Below are positions 20,336 to 31,555 of a DNA stretch of 64,000 nt, in pieces. The DNA lies in contig CM040117.1 in assembly GCA_022559845.1 (NCBI GenBank), positions 17,942,856 through 18,006,855 of the forward strand, written 5' to 3'. Position 1 is the first letter of the stretch, and every line of letters starts with the position of its first letter. The DNA comes from Amorphophallus konjac (taxonomy: Eukaryota > Streptophyta > Magnoliopsida > Alismatales > Araceae). The position numbers and the translations under genes are program-made. The notes beneath the pieces were generated by a model. That model did no database searches. It worked only from the letters and a program-made list of their open reading frames with translations, and was not told the origin of the DNA.

Positions 20336-22721
20336 TGTTGTGCCCCTGTGATTTTGATGATAGCAAACACTATTAGTCAGCATTGTATATCATGAACATC
20401 TCTGTCTAAATGAAAGTCCTGCTTGAGCATATAGGAAGTCAGTGCATTCGGCTATTTCATGTATACAGCAAGTCTGTACAATCATTTATGCATATACAGT
20501 GTCTTGCACGCAAAGTCTATACATGGTGCATTCATGCATATAAAGTCTATACACTCTGTTGCATACAGATGTAAGGCAATGTCATGTACTCAAAGTCCAT
20601 ACATGCACACGCATAGTCTGTACATTGTGCGTTCATGCATAACTCCAGACTTAGCAAGTCTATACAACGTCATGCATATAGTTGGTGCACGATTGTCTGG
20701 AGCATATAGTCCATGCACAACTGCATTCTACAAAGTCCATGCAACCCTTTTGCTTTATGCACGACAAGTATGTACATCGCTACATGCATCACTTAAAGTC
20801 TGTACAGAGTTCTGCATAGTTTGCATTGGTCAAGTCTGTACATCGCTGCATGCATTTCTTCAAGTCTGTACATGGTCTTGGCATATGCACACACAAAGTC
20901 TATGCATCGGTCAAGTCTATACATTGCCGCCTGTGCTTGTATCACTTGCCAAGTACATACATCATGTGCATTCACGCATCATCGATAGGTAGCAAAGTCT
21001 ATACATTCTTTGCTGTAATCTTCATGCATATGCAAAGTTTGCACATTGCGCTCCGTCTCACTTAGCGTCTCATATTAAGTCTATACATCGTCTGCCAGCA
21101 AGTGCATCATTCTCCATCTCACTTAGCGTCTCATGTCAAGTCTGAACATTGCAATCCGTCTCACTTAGCATCTCATGTTGTGTCTCAACATACACTCCAG
21201 TGTCTCATGTTGCATACACTAAGTCTATACATCGCAGAGATATGTTTGTGCATCAAGTCTATACATTACTGCATCATATGTCATCAAGTCTATACATTCT
21301 TGTTTAAACTACAAACTTACTCAGTGCATCCTCGTCTGACCTGACAGAATATCTGCTCGAGGAAATTGAGAAGGGCACGTGATCCAAGAAGCCAAGATCG
21401 TGACACGTGTAGTGCAGCAGGCTGAAATGCTGCCACGTGGTCAAGGCGTTTTGGCGGGAATCGTGGAGAGCACACGCCCTATCTGTTTGCTGTTGCTATA
21501 AAATGAAGACCTCTCCATCAGGAGAGAGTGATCGTGATCAAAAGGAGCAGAGAGTGAATTAGAGCCTGCACGATCCAGAAGAAAAAGAAAAGGAGTGAAG
21601 AAGAGAAACAGAGAAGAAGAAGAAAAAGAAAGAGGAAGAGAAGCAGAGAGGAGAAGAAAGAAGTTGCAGAAGAAAAGGAGAGAGAGAGAGAGAGAGCTTG
21701 TGAGGATCGAGAGAAAAAGAGAGAGAAGAGTAGAGAACTGAAGCCTTCATTGAAGATTTGTTCTTCTGGTATTTGGATCAAATCCATGCCAGATTGCTCC
21801 TTGACGAGCTACACTTTGTGGATTTCATTTCCAACTTTCTGATTGCTGTATTTTCGTTTCTTATTTTTACTTTACACTTCCTTGGCTTGCTTCTTTTTTC
21901 GATACTCTGTAGTGAGGTCGGGGTTCCTCCTATTGGTTCAGGAGAAGGGAGATTTTAATCTCCGGTTGCAAGTGACGGTGTGTCACTTGTGGGTTCCCTC
22001 TGGGTTTCAGAGGAAGGGAGTCTCTGACTCCGGGTTTGCAGGTAGTGGTTGCTACCTGTTGGTTCCCTCCTGGTCTGGAGGAAGAGAGACGTTTGTCTCT
22101 GATTTCTAGTGATTGTGTGTCACTAGGGTTTCCCTCCTGGTCTGGAGGAAGAGAGACGTTTGTCTCTGGTTTTTAGTGATTGTGTGTCACTAGGGTTGCC
22201 CTCCGGGTTGGAGGAAGAGGGGAGATTGTTCCCCTGGTCAAGCTGTTAGGCAGCACCTGTTTGCAGACTGAGTCTGCGGTTCTAGCTTTTGCTAGTGGAA
22301 GCCTCATTCCGATTTGGAGTGAGGGGTGGACGTAGGTATGTGGACCGAACCACCTAAAAATCATGGTGTTCTATGGTTTGCTTTTGCGTTCTACTCCATA
22401 TCATCTACCTCCCATTCACAGGTTATGCATGCGTGATTATTTGTGTTATCCTGGGGAGTTAACTTGATTGTGAAGTGCTTGTTCATACGCTCAGTAGAAC
22501 TTCTTCTGTTGTGTGAGTCTGGTTTCTCAGTTCATGGTTGTGAAAAGAGAGAAGCTCCGTTGTTTCATTAGTTTATATTGAGTTCAGTTAAAAGTCTATT
22601 CTGTGTGACAGCTTATTGTTGAGTGCTCAATTGATTAAGCCATCTGAGATTTTAATTCCGCAATATTTTTTATCGGGGATTCATTCACCCCCCCTCTGAA
22701 TCCGGGCCTTGCACTCCAACA
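20336..22721 (+). repeat. 3' LTR of element B
   Basis: Starts TGTTGTGCCCC, ends CTCCAACA. Collinear with 13307-15689 including the AAGTCTRTACAT field, TATA box (21497), GA-rich leader and hairpin series. Confidence 0.92.
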
Positions 22722-23477
22722 GCCTCCAATACGCTGCTCTCTAAATTGAAGTGCAGTCTGGGTAATATCTTGTGTGGTGAACTGAAAAATCTAGTTATTC
22801 ATATGACCAAAACACATTTTCATGTTATTAACTCACACTCAAAAATTTGATTTAATATGTGTTCAGGAAATTAAAAGTCTACAGTGGCACTTCCATAATA
22901 CTTCTATTTGATTACATGACCCTCTAAGTGTTGTACTTGAACACTCCTGGTGCATTGACTTATTTGCATCTTTCTTACACCTTTCCCACTTTTAAATGAA
23001 GAGAGGGAGTCATGCTGCATGTACATATACATATCTGCTTGATTGCATTGTGCATAGCTCATCTTGGTATTCAATGAGTCATCATTTGCATGTTCAAGGT
23101 TTCATGTGTCCCTAACAGAACATTAAAACTTGAAACACAGAGAAAAATTTCATTCTTGAGGTCACAACAAATTGCCTTGATTGCTTGATTTAACTGAGTT
23201 GCATTGTGATTCCACTTCCTTCAAAGCTCTTGGTTTTAGAGATGTTCTCTTGACTTCACTTCCTTGCTGAGCATTCATTGTGATTAAATCTTCTATTCGT
23301 GCCATTCAAACCTATCTGCACTGTCCTTGGACGATCTTGCTAGTTGTTTTGCATTTCTATTACTTCTATCAAACTAGTCTTCTCTTTTTGATGAAGTCAA
23401 AGGGGGAGGATAGTTCGATATGAGTCTGCATCAGTCTGCATGATGTTTGTTTTATGACTCATGGTGTTGCCACCATC
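22722..23477 (+). other. Element A 3' internal non-coding region (right part)
   Basis: Continuation of A after B. No ORF of note. An AGGGGGAGG tract at about 23400 precedes the true PPT; the flanking TTTTTGATGAAGTCAAAGG is shared with element B. Confidence 0.7.
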
Positions 23478-23491
23478 AAAAAGGGGGAGAA
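23478..23491 (+). promoter_or_regulatory. Polypurine tract of element A
   Basis: AAAAAGGGGGAGAA immediately before the 3' LTR start TGTTTTGTCCC. Confidence 0.88.
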
Positions 23492-26019
23492 TGTTTTGTC
23501 CCTGTGATTTTGATGATGTCAAACACTATGACTCATCATGAGTCAGTCAAACACTATGAGTCATCATGAGTCAGTGCATTGTTCAGTGCACTCCAATTCA
23601 TGGTTTTAATTATGCCTTGCTTTAATGCTATTTGATGCCTTAACTATTTGTGAAGTGGCTTCAATCTCATGAAGCTAACAGGTCGAAGCAATAGATTTTG
23701 CCAATATTGTTCTTATAGTAGTTATGGAGTTGAGAAAAGTCAAGCAGAAAGCCTAGCAATAGCTGTAGCTATAGAAGAGGCAGCAAGTTAAAGTCAGTGA
23801 TAGAGCTGATGAAAGTGGAAATGATGTTGATCAAATCGAGGCAGAATTCAAGAAGAAACTCAGAAGAAGAAGCAGTGACAAATAGCTAGAAGGAGTGCTA
23901 TAAGGAAGACTATGTGTTGCTATAAAGAGAACTGTGTGAAGAAGAGCTGACCCAAGCACTGCAGCAAGAGAACATAGTCAAAGGCAGATGGTCAAAATCA
24001 GGTTCCGTGACACTTAAAGGAAACACACTTATGTTAGCCAAAGTCAGTAATACAAGATCATTCCTTAAGACAACTTTGGTCGATCGAACTGCCTATTTCG
24101 GTCAACCGAAATTTCCAGAGGAGAACAAGAGTTCTGGTTGCCATTAGGACCTCGACGCAGGATCACTGCTACCTCGAGACAGTGATGTCTAATGACATTA
24201 TCTCCAATTTCCTGCATCGACGCAACAGAGAACGGCCTCGACGTAGAGATGCTCAAAGAAACAATTCCAAAGCTCTGCCTCGACGCATCAAATAGCTGCA
24301 CCGATGCACCAAGTCCTGGATCTGAAAATTGAGTATTATCACGTCGAAGCTTCAAGATAGTGCATCGATGCACTAAGTCTTCTGCCAAGGATCTCAAGTA
24401 TTCTAGTTAAGGTTCTTCTTCATCCACACCACATCAGTGGCTTAAGGGCTTTGTGTCGAGGCAATGAAGCCTAAACAGCTGTGTAAGCTCATTTTGGTAA
24501 AGGATGCATCAACCTATCCTCCAATGCATCGATGCACTAGTTCTGATAGGACATGCAACCATTGAGACTGCCTCGACCTGTCTTCCTAGCATGTCGAAGC
24601 ATCAGGCATTCCAGCGACTCACATGATCACTTAAAGGAATCATGTGTGTTCAAGCTCAACTGATTCAGATGTGTTCCTAAAAGCACCTGGGGTACTTCCA
24701 GAGGTCTCTTGAAGAAAGAATATTCTTAATTGACAGATGGACCAATGGGATTTCAGTTAAACAACTCTTTTATCCAATTGGATTTTCGGAGCCCCTGTTT
24801 CCTATAAAAGGGTCTCACCCTCCAGTGAAAGGGGGGTGGCCATTGAAGAAGAGCCGCCGTAGCCATTGAGATAGAGCCTCTGCCAGAGACAGATCAATGA
24901 GAGAGAGAGCAGTAGCTACGAAGAAGAAGAGAAAGAAGAAGAAAATCTGTGAGAGAGTGCCTGCCAGAAGAAGAGGAGGAAGAGAGAGAGAGCAGCAAGT
25001 TCGAAGAAGAATTTGAGTGCAATCGTAGCTTCCACTGAAGATCTGTTGGTTTCATCAGTTCATGGATCAAATACAGAACTGCTGAGCTCCTTAAGAGCTA
25101 TATTTTTTCTTGTTTGTCATTTCTATTTTCGTTGTTGTTCATTTTTCATGTTCTTTCTTACCTTTCTGATACCTTGTCTGGGGTCGGGTTCCTTCTGTGC
25201 TTACAAAAGAAGGGAGATCTATCTCCGGGGTTCCCTCTGTGTCTCAGAGGAAGAGAGGATCATCCTCTGGGTTGTGAGCAATCGGGCGTTGCTTACAGGT
25301 TCCCTCTGTGCTCACAGAGGAAGGGAGGCGTGTTCCTCCGGCACTACTGGGGTAGTGGGTTCTGATCTAGCGTGGTGCTAGATTAGAGGTTGAGGGATTT
25401 GTCTCCCTCTGGTTCAAGCTGTTTGTCAGCACCTTGTCACAGACTGAGTCTGCTTCTTGCGGTTTGCAAGGTGAAGCCACACTCTAGTTTGAGTGTGGGG
25501 TGGATGTAGATCTGCGAAGTAGATCGAACCACCTTAAAATTCCTGCGTGTATTATGGGTTGATGCTGTGAGTTTGTTTCCTATCTTCTACCTTTCCTTCA
25601 CAGGTTGGTGTTTAAGTTGCTTCTTCCTTACAATATGTTATAGTGTAAATCTGGTATGAGCTAGCAATGTTTGATATATGATCCGCATGATCGAGCGTAT
25701 GCTAAGGTTAGCGTCCAATTAATTCCAGCACACCTTCAGTTGTTTGATTGTAGTTCGGACTGAACCATCGTTTGTTGCCTGCTTATACTTGGAGTGTTGC
25801 CATTGTGTGCTAAGCGTTCGAGTTCAGTTCCATGAGAACTATTAGTCATCCGTAAGCATCTACTTTGTGGGCTTTCACCTTCTTGCCACCTACAACTTTT
25901 CTATTCCGGTTAGCTGCATTTTACTTCAGGCTTTTGTAGTTCAAATTGGGATAAAGTTTGTAGTTGGATCCATTCACCCCACCTCTGGATCCCATCGTGC
26001 ACCCATCTATTTCCTAACA
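23492..26019 (+). repeat. 3' LTR of element A
   Basis: Starts TGTTTTGTCCC, ends CCTAACA. Collinear with 6358-8902: palindromes near 24075-24112 (first one degraded to GGTCGATC), TATA box 24803, hairpin series to 25498, conserved GAACCACCTTAAA block about 25526. Several substitutions and small indels against the 5' copy. Confidence 0.9.
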
Positions 26020-26476
26020 ACCCTTCCTTCACGTTGGATCTGGTGCGGTCTTCTCTTTCTCGTGCCAGCGCTTGGAACTTGTTATGCACTGGTATGGCTT
26101 GTATCACCCTATCGGGTGCAATTGTGGCCTAGTGGCCATTCAGATAAACCCGGACTCCTCCGCTCATCACGGATTTGCCCGAGTTGGAGAGTCTGCCTGC
26201 AATCTTCTTAGCGGCCCTCCAGGTGGCTAGAGTGTGTTTCCTTCGGGTGTCGATGTGGTGGACGTAGCAGCTCATCACCTTCATTTTTTCTTCAGAAGTC
26301 ACCTTTGTGGTGGTGACAAGCTCGATCTCCCGTGTCTCCAGGAGGTCTACGAACATGACCCCCAGAAAGTTGGGGAACCTAACTACCGCGGGAAGGTCAT
26401 CGAACTGGATCGGCACAGTGAGATACCCATGTTCAGCATGACTTGCCACTACAGAAGGACGGAAAGTGACGATCAT
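26020..26476 (-). pseudogene. G1 N-terminal ORF / gag N-terminus
   Basis: The first ATG downstream of the primer site (minus strand, 26476) opens a frame with HAEHGYLTVP, VVRFPNFLGVMFVDLLE and GGVRVYLNGH. G2 has the same blocks at 32948-33400. The frame meets a stop at 26129 right after YLNGH, then continues in frame with the expected PDRVIQAI...FQALA to the border of element A at 26020. It lies between the primer site and gag, as the start of a Tat/Ogre-type polyprotein or its upstream ORF would. Function not known to me. Confidence 0.65.
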
Positions 26477-26580
26477 CTCTTTGGAATCTATCCGACCTGC
26501 AATTTTTAAATTAACATGTTAGAATTTTAAGAGGAGGCCATAAGGCCCCAAATCTTTGCAAAAAAATGAAAGGTGGTCTA

Positions 26581-26598
26581 GTCCCACCTGGCGTGCCA
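26581..26598 (-). promoter_or_regulatory. Primer-binding site of G1
   Basis: Minus strand TGGCACGCCAGGTGGGAC, three bases after the LTR end ...GACA. It resembles the complement of a plant tRNA-Arg 3' end, the primer type I recall for Ogre/Tat elements; the exact tRNA was not checked. Confidence 0.7.
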
Positions 26599-27609
26599 AC
26601 TTGTCGGACGCACTTTAAAATTCATGCTTATTCGTATATTCTTTTATCATCTTTTTATGCTTAGTTTATTCGATTTATTAAGTGCGAGGGTGTGCCAGTC
26701 ACCTAGGTGACAATGTATTCGGGTTCCAAGAATAGAGTGGTCCAAAACTCGGGGTGCGCTCTATCTGACTAACCAGACGATTGTAGGTATCAGGTCGGGA
26801 CTGGAGACCCACTATACCAAAAAGGTCACGGCGTTAATTACATCCGCCATAGGTGAAAACCTTTGATTAGTCGCCAAGATTTGGGGCCTCATGGCCTGAG
26901 TATCAATTTTTATGAAAGAAATGAATAGTATATTGAACTGCATCAAAAGCCCCCATATTGTGGTGAAAAGGAGTATTTGGAGTCATATCAGTCATATGTT
27001 GACCCTTTCTTTGTTCGGACGAATGTCCAGGCTAGAAACATTGCAAATATATCGGTGAAAGCCAGAGCATATGTATGCTGGGGCACGTCAAGTTTAATGT
27101 TTGAAGAAATGGAGAAATTCGATCAAATCCCGGTTAAAATGGTTAAAGTCGGTGGAGTATTGGCCCAGTGCAAAGTTTGTCTATGGCCACAATGGAGTGA
27201 TCCCCGAAGGCCAAGCACGCCCTGCGAAGGTGCATTCATTGTTCCCCCTCGCACGGGGTCACAGGGGAGGTAAAAACTTTATTGTTTTGTTGTATGTTTA
27301 TTCATTTCCTTTTTTTTGTTATCATCATCCTTGTTTTACAAAGGTTCATACCATTAGTATTATTGTTGTACTATCTTGTTATCGTATATTCTTTTTGTTA
27401 TTATCATTTCTTCATTTTCTTTTATCTCTTTTAATATGCAGAAAGAGTCGAACGCCACTGCGTCGGCACATGGAGGGTTCGGCCGACCGAAATCATGTGT
27501 TGGTTGATCAAAATCTGAGATCGACCTGTACGGGGAGTTCAACTCGTAAGCATGCACATGTATGTTTTAAAATGCATATGAATGAATTGCCCCGTGATGA
27601 AGGATGTAT

Positions 27610-28225
27610 GAGGGAGATCGAGAGAGAGATCGAGCGAGAGGGAGATCAACATTGGGGAGAGGCTCGGGAGAGAAAAGGTTCGAGAGAGAGATCGAGCGAG
27701 AGGGAGATCAACATTGGGGAGAGGCTCGGGAGAGAAAAGGTTCGAGAGAGAGATTGAGCTCGGGGAGAGGCTTGGGATAGAAAATGATCAAGAGAGAGAG
27801 ATCGAGCTCGGGGGGGTCGAGCTCGGGGAGATCGGTCGGAAAAAAAGTTTGAGAGAGAGAGAGATCGAGTGTGAGAGATCGAGCTCATGGAGAGACAGAA
27901 ACCGAGCAAGAGAGATCGAGCTCGTAGAGAGATAGAAATTGAGCGAGAGAGATCGAGCTCGTGGAGAGACAGAAATAGAGCAAGAGAGATTGAGCTCGTA
28001 GAGAGACATAAATCTAGCAAGAGGGATCGTGCTCGGGGATATCGAGCGAGAGAGATCGAGCTCATGGAGATCGAGCGAGAGGGAGATTGTTCGGGGAGAT
28101 CGAGCGAGAGGGATATCGCTTGGGGAGAGACGGAAATCGAGCAAGAGAGATCAAGCTCATGGAGATCGAGCGAGAGGGAGATCGCTTGGGAGAGAAAAAG
28201 TTCGAGAGAGAGAGAGTGCTATTCT
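27610..28225. repeat. GAGA/ATCGAGC-rich repeat in G1 LTR
   Basis: Long purine-rich stretch of GAGAGAGATCGAGC variants. Two adjacent 62-bp copies (27619-27680 and 27681-27742) are identical, so part of the array duplicated recently. ORFs here on both strands (Arg/Glu/Ser- or Leu/Ser/Arg-rich) only reflect composition. Confidence 0.85.
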
Positions 28226-28419
28226 CTTTTAACTTCTTTCTCCTTCTTGTTTCTTTAAGGCGAGTTATCTTTTCTTTATTTCCACTATCAGGACAACAGG
28301 TTTATTTAGTCACGTTCTGTTCAAATTTGTTCTCCCTGGCATTTATTCTCTAGATCTGATGTGTTCGCTTTAGCATTATATCACTCGCTCGACTCGTGTT
28401 TCGATATTATCCCGTTTTA

Positions 28420-30200
28420 GTTAAGTCCATAATTCTGAGAAAAATTGGGCAACACCTTCCCCGGACTCGAGTTTTGGGAATAAAAAAATTGGAATCGCAT
28501 CCACAAAAAATCTGAGATGGCCCCCTAAATTATAGTAAGCCGAGACCGGCTGCTCCATATCCCATAATTGAGTAGAGAAAACTCTGAGGGCTGGCCTACA
28601 AAGAGAATTCTGTTGACCTCGAGATTATCCCATTCCAACTACATTATGCATCGTATTGTTGCTGGCCGTGGGAGCTGTTAATTTTCAACCCTTTAGAAAA
28701 GAGTCCTTCAGAGAACATGCTATGAGGCAGCATATCTCTGAGGATTTTGAGGGTGGTTAGCAAAAAATTCTAATCGGTATAAACCCGTAATTTATTTAAG
28801 TCCGCAATTCTGAGAAAAATTTGACAACACCTCCCCCAGACCGAGAGATTTGAGGGGTCTAAACCGGTGCGCATCCTCAGAGAAAACTCCTTGATGGCCC
28901 CAAAATAACAAGGTGTGCACGGAAGCAGCAACACCCTACGACCCGATTTGGGCATGGAAATCCCAAGGGCTAGAGTACGAGGGAACCCAATGACCCACGG
29001 GTTGCCATGATCTCGTTGCCGAGGTGTGGGCTTAAACTATCGTTGAGCTATACGGCCGTCAATATTCACTCCTTTCGGGGGAATTACCCGGAGTCAACGT
29101 TACGAAGAAGCGAGCCTCCGAGGATCCACGAGTGATCAAAACCCCAAAATCCGAAGCTTACAAAGATAATCGGTATTGCTCACCCCTTTGGCATCATGGC
29201 CATATAGTCGGTCCAAATCCCAAGGCAGAGTTTTGAGCAAATAAAGAGGAAGAGATCGTTTAGAACCTCGACGTTCTAATGGTGGTCGGCAACCTCGGGG
29301 TCATATCCAGAAATTTGGATAAACCCCTGTGCCTGTGGCTACCAAGCGAGCAACATCACCACATGGATACTACACTGGGGTTTTAAGGAGAGAAACTCCA
29401 AATGTCTGCCAGAAGGATGGAGACGACAAGGGTTTTCATGCTTTTCAGCTGAAGAGCGGGGAGACGAGCTTGGACGCAAGGTCGGGTAGCTCGGTAGCTC
29501 GGGTACCTCGGATGGCTCGGCTGGCTCAGATAGCTCGGATAGGTCGGGATAACCAATTCGGCGGATCGGCCCAAGCTCCTTTCAAACAGGACAAAAATGA
29601 CGACATCCAAAGGTGCCCACGGAAGCGGCGACATCCTATGACCTGAATCGGGCATGGACACCTCGAGGACTAGACTATGAGGGGCGCCAATGACCCAAGG
29701 GCTGCCACTGTCTCGATCTTGAGAGGAGGCCTTAAGCTATCGCCAGACTAGGCGGCCGTTAATATTCACTCTTTGAAGGAGATCGTCCGGGGGCCACGCT
29801 ATGGGGAAGTGAGTCCCCGGAGATCCGAGAGTGACCAAGGATTCGGAAGAGGTTCGGGGGCTTTGAAATCAACCGGAGAGGGAGTCAAAGAAAGTCGGGG
29901 AGCAGCCCACAGGAGCTCGGATGAGCAAAAGGATCCCGAGACATATCCATGAGGATGGATAGAATCGGGGTCATCCCCATGGAGCACATTGTGCTTTTTC
30001 CCAAAAAAAATTATACAAATGAAGAGCACGGGATGATCTATCCAGGGATTACTCCTCATGTATCTCACCCCTTTGGCACCATGACTATGAGCTTAGCCAA
30101 GTCCCGAGACGAGGTTCTGAGAAGGAAATCACGTTCACGAAGAAGCGACGAAGATATATACCGGGCTTCCGATGGTTGGCAATCCGAGGGCCACACTCTT
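28420..30200. repeat. Diverged tandem duplications inside G1 LTR U5
   Basis: Segments starting near 28421 and 28785 share AATTCTGAGAAAAATT and CAACACCT.CCCC. The segment near 28912 (CACGGAAGC.GC.ACA.CCTA) recurs near 29611, and the one near 29179 (CTCACCCCTTTGGCA) recurs near 30067. Offsets of about 360, 700 and 890 bp show several rounds of duplication with indels. Confidence 0.65.
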
Positions 30201-30666
30201 GGATCGGAGTGAGCTCCGGGCCGGTGGCCATCATGATAAAAAATGAAATCGCCGTATGGGTGGCCTATAAAGAAAAAGGGTTCATCCTGCCTATCTAGAG
30301 AACAGAAAGTAAGAAAGGGGATTCACATATGTCCTTAAAGGTAAATCTGGATCAATGTCCAGTGCTTTCATTCATTCAACCATGAAAGAATACATCGGGA
30401 GTGGCCCCGTCGGGCAATAAAGAAGAAGAGAAAAAAAACTATGACGACCCACCCTTGCTCGAGCCTCTTCCCTTCTCTCTCTCTCTCACTCTATTTTCTA
30501 CTTGGAGCTCACACGGGGTGCACTCTCTTTTTCTCTTCTCCCTCTCTGTAGTGGGGACCCAGGAGGAGAGCAATAGCTTCAGAGCAGAGAGCAGCCGAAG
30601 ACAGAGCTCCCTCTAGGGTTTTTTTTCAAGCAGTTGCCAAGAGTCCTTCAGCTCCACTGAGGTGGG

Positions 30667-30676
30667 CTTTATATAG
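30667..30676 (-). promoter_or_regulatory. TATA box of G1 LTR
   Basis: Minus-strand CTATATAAAG in a GC-moderate context, followed downstream on that strand by a leader-like region. Confidence 0.6.
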
Positions 30677-31555
30677 GGGCTGGAGGCCCTATTTTGGAGG
30701 GAATTCCCCCTTTTCCTTCCTCTCTTCGATTGTTGTTGTCATTCCACGATGATGCCTGTTGCGTTTGATGGCCTGGCAGCCGTTGGTTCGATCGTTGCTG
30801 TTGCTGTCGCTGTTGGTGCTATGGTGGCTCGCCCATGGCCAGGTGCATGGCAGGGCCAGATGGAGAGGATGCATGGGGAGGGCCTCTGTTACATTCGAAC
30901 GGGACGGCCATGCTGCGAAGGATAGCTCTGGTAGCTCGCCATTGGCGGTACGAGGGGCTCCCATGCGCACGAAGGAGAGGAAGTCAAGCTTCCTTTAAAT
31001 GCTCATATAGGGGAGGGGGAAGGAAATCGCGATGAGAGGGCGTGACCCATGGCTACAGTGGTAGGAATTTCCTCATATTTCCCTTTTTTTAAAAAATTCC
31101 CCTCATTTTTCTTTCTCCCCCCTCTCTTTCTTCTATTTGTACACCTACCCTTGTGCACCCCCTTCTTCTCTTTTTGTACTAGGCTTAGCCCATTCATTTG
31201 GCCCATTGGTCCTTCTTCTCTTTTTTCTTTCTTTCTTCTTCTTCTCTTTTTTTTTAACGCCGACGGCTAGTTGCGGCCATCAGGCGACCGCCACTATCAA
31301 GTAGCAGCCTTCCCGTGACCGTATTATGGCAGATTACTCTACTACGTCGACCTTCATGTTCTGGCATCGACTCTGTGAGGAAATGGTCCTTACCTGACCG
31401 CCATTTCAAGATAGCAGTCCTGGCTCGACCGCAACCTCTTGGAAACGGTCCCGGAACGACTGCTTTCTGCCCAACTGTGCTTAACTTGAGGTTTGACCCA
31501 AGGGTTGAGTTGTCCTATGTTCTTAGATAGTCTATTGATTATCTAGAACCCAACA

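Larger units (their letters stand above)
13307..22721 (+). mobile_element. B: Sirevirus-like gag-only LTR retrotransposon nested in A
   Basis: Flanked by GCCTA (13302-13306) and GCCTC (22722-22726), a 5-bp duplication with one change. LTRs are 13307-15689 and 20336-22721 (2383 and 2386 bp), about 2-3 percent different over the part compared by eye. PBS TGGTATCAGAGT at 15692, PPT AAAAAGGGGGAGAT at 20322. The 4.6-kb internal region has one long gag-like frame (15854-18319) and no pol domain. Related to A in LTR ends, gag layout and 3' non-coding modules, but the LTR sequences differ greatly, so B is a separate family. Nested position and smaller LTR divergence agree that it is younger than A. 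Confidence 0.92.
6358..26019 (+). mobile_element. A: Sirevirus-like non-autonomous LTR retrotransposon (interrupted by B)
   Basis: Flanked by ACCAT (6353-6357) and ACCCT (26020-26024), a 5-bp duplication with one change; the minus-strand gag of G1 continues across both borders. LTRs are 6358-8902 and 23492-26019 (2545 and 2528 bp). PBS is TGGTATCAGAGC at 8905 and PPT AAAAAGGGGGAGAA at 23478. The internal region without B is about 5.2 kb and holds one gag-like frame (9017-10853) but no protease, integrase, RT or RNase H. The LTR start (TGTTGTGTCCC...GTTTTGATGATG) and the CATCAAAAAGGGGGAGA end are characteristic of Sireviruses (family knowledge). The two LTRs differ by several percent plus indels, more than those of B, as expected for the host of B. 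Confidence 0.9.
1..31555 (-). mobile_element. G1: Tat/Ogre-like Ty3 retrotransposon, interrupted and truncated by the window edge
   Basis: Minus-strand element made of four separated segments: 26020-31555 (5' LTR, primer site, N-terminal ORF), 4582-6357 and 1263-2239 (gag), and 1-1052 (protease). Solo LTR C and element A fill the gaps. Segment order and reading direction match the plus-strand copy G2 at 32634-58500, which shares the N-terminal ORF, the GHPIED knuckle region and an LTR U5 end. Tat/Ogre assignment is by family knowledge: a long LTR, a primer site resembling tRNA-Arg, a 'SVWEIL...' segment before the protease, and repeat-rich 3' UTRs in the sister copy. RT, integrase and the 3' LTR would lie left of the window. 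Confidence 0.8.
26602..31555 (-). repeat. 5' LTR of G1 (about 5 kb)
   Basis: On the minus strand the LTR would start TGTTGGGTTCTAG at 31555 and end ...CGACA at 26602, next to the primer site. U3 (about 31555-30680) has a purine-rich block and AATGGGCTAAGCC, both echoed in the G2 3' LTR. TATA box at 30667-30676, then a leader and a very long U5. U5 holds a GA-rich repeat (27610-28225) and imperfect internal duplications (28420-30200). The last 230 bp match the end of the G2 5' LTR (32634-32834) in inverted orientation. The outer border at 31555 is inferred only from the TG start. Confidence 0.62.

Noticed and set aside
6358..26019. A and B as ordinary pol-bearing Sireviruses
   Set aside because: No integrase (HHCC, DDE), RT (YVDD-type) or RNase H motif in any frame of the internal regions.
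27646..28258. ORFs of 67-139 codons on both strands, Arg/Glu/Ser- or Leu/Ser/Arg-rich
   Set aside because: Overlapping readings of the GAGAGATCGAGC array; no domain and no codon constraint.
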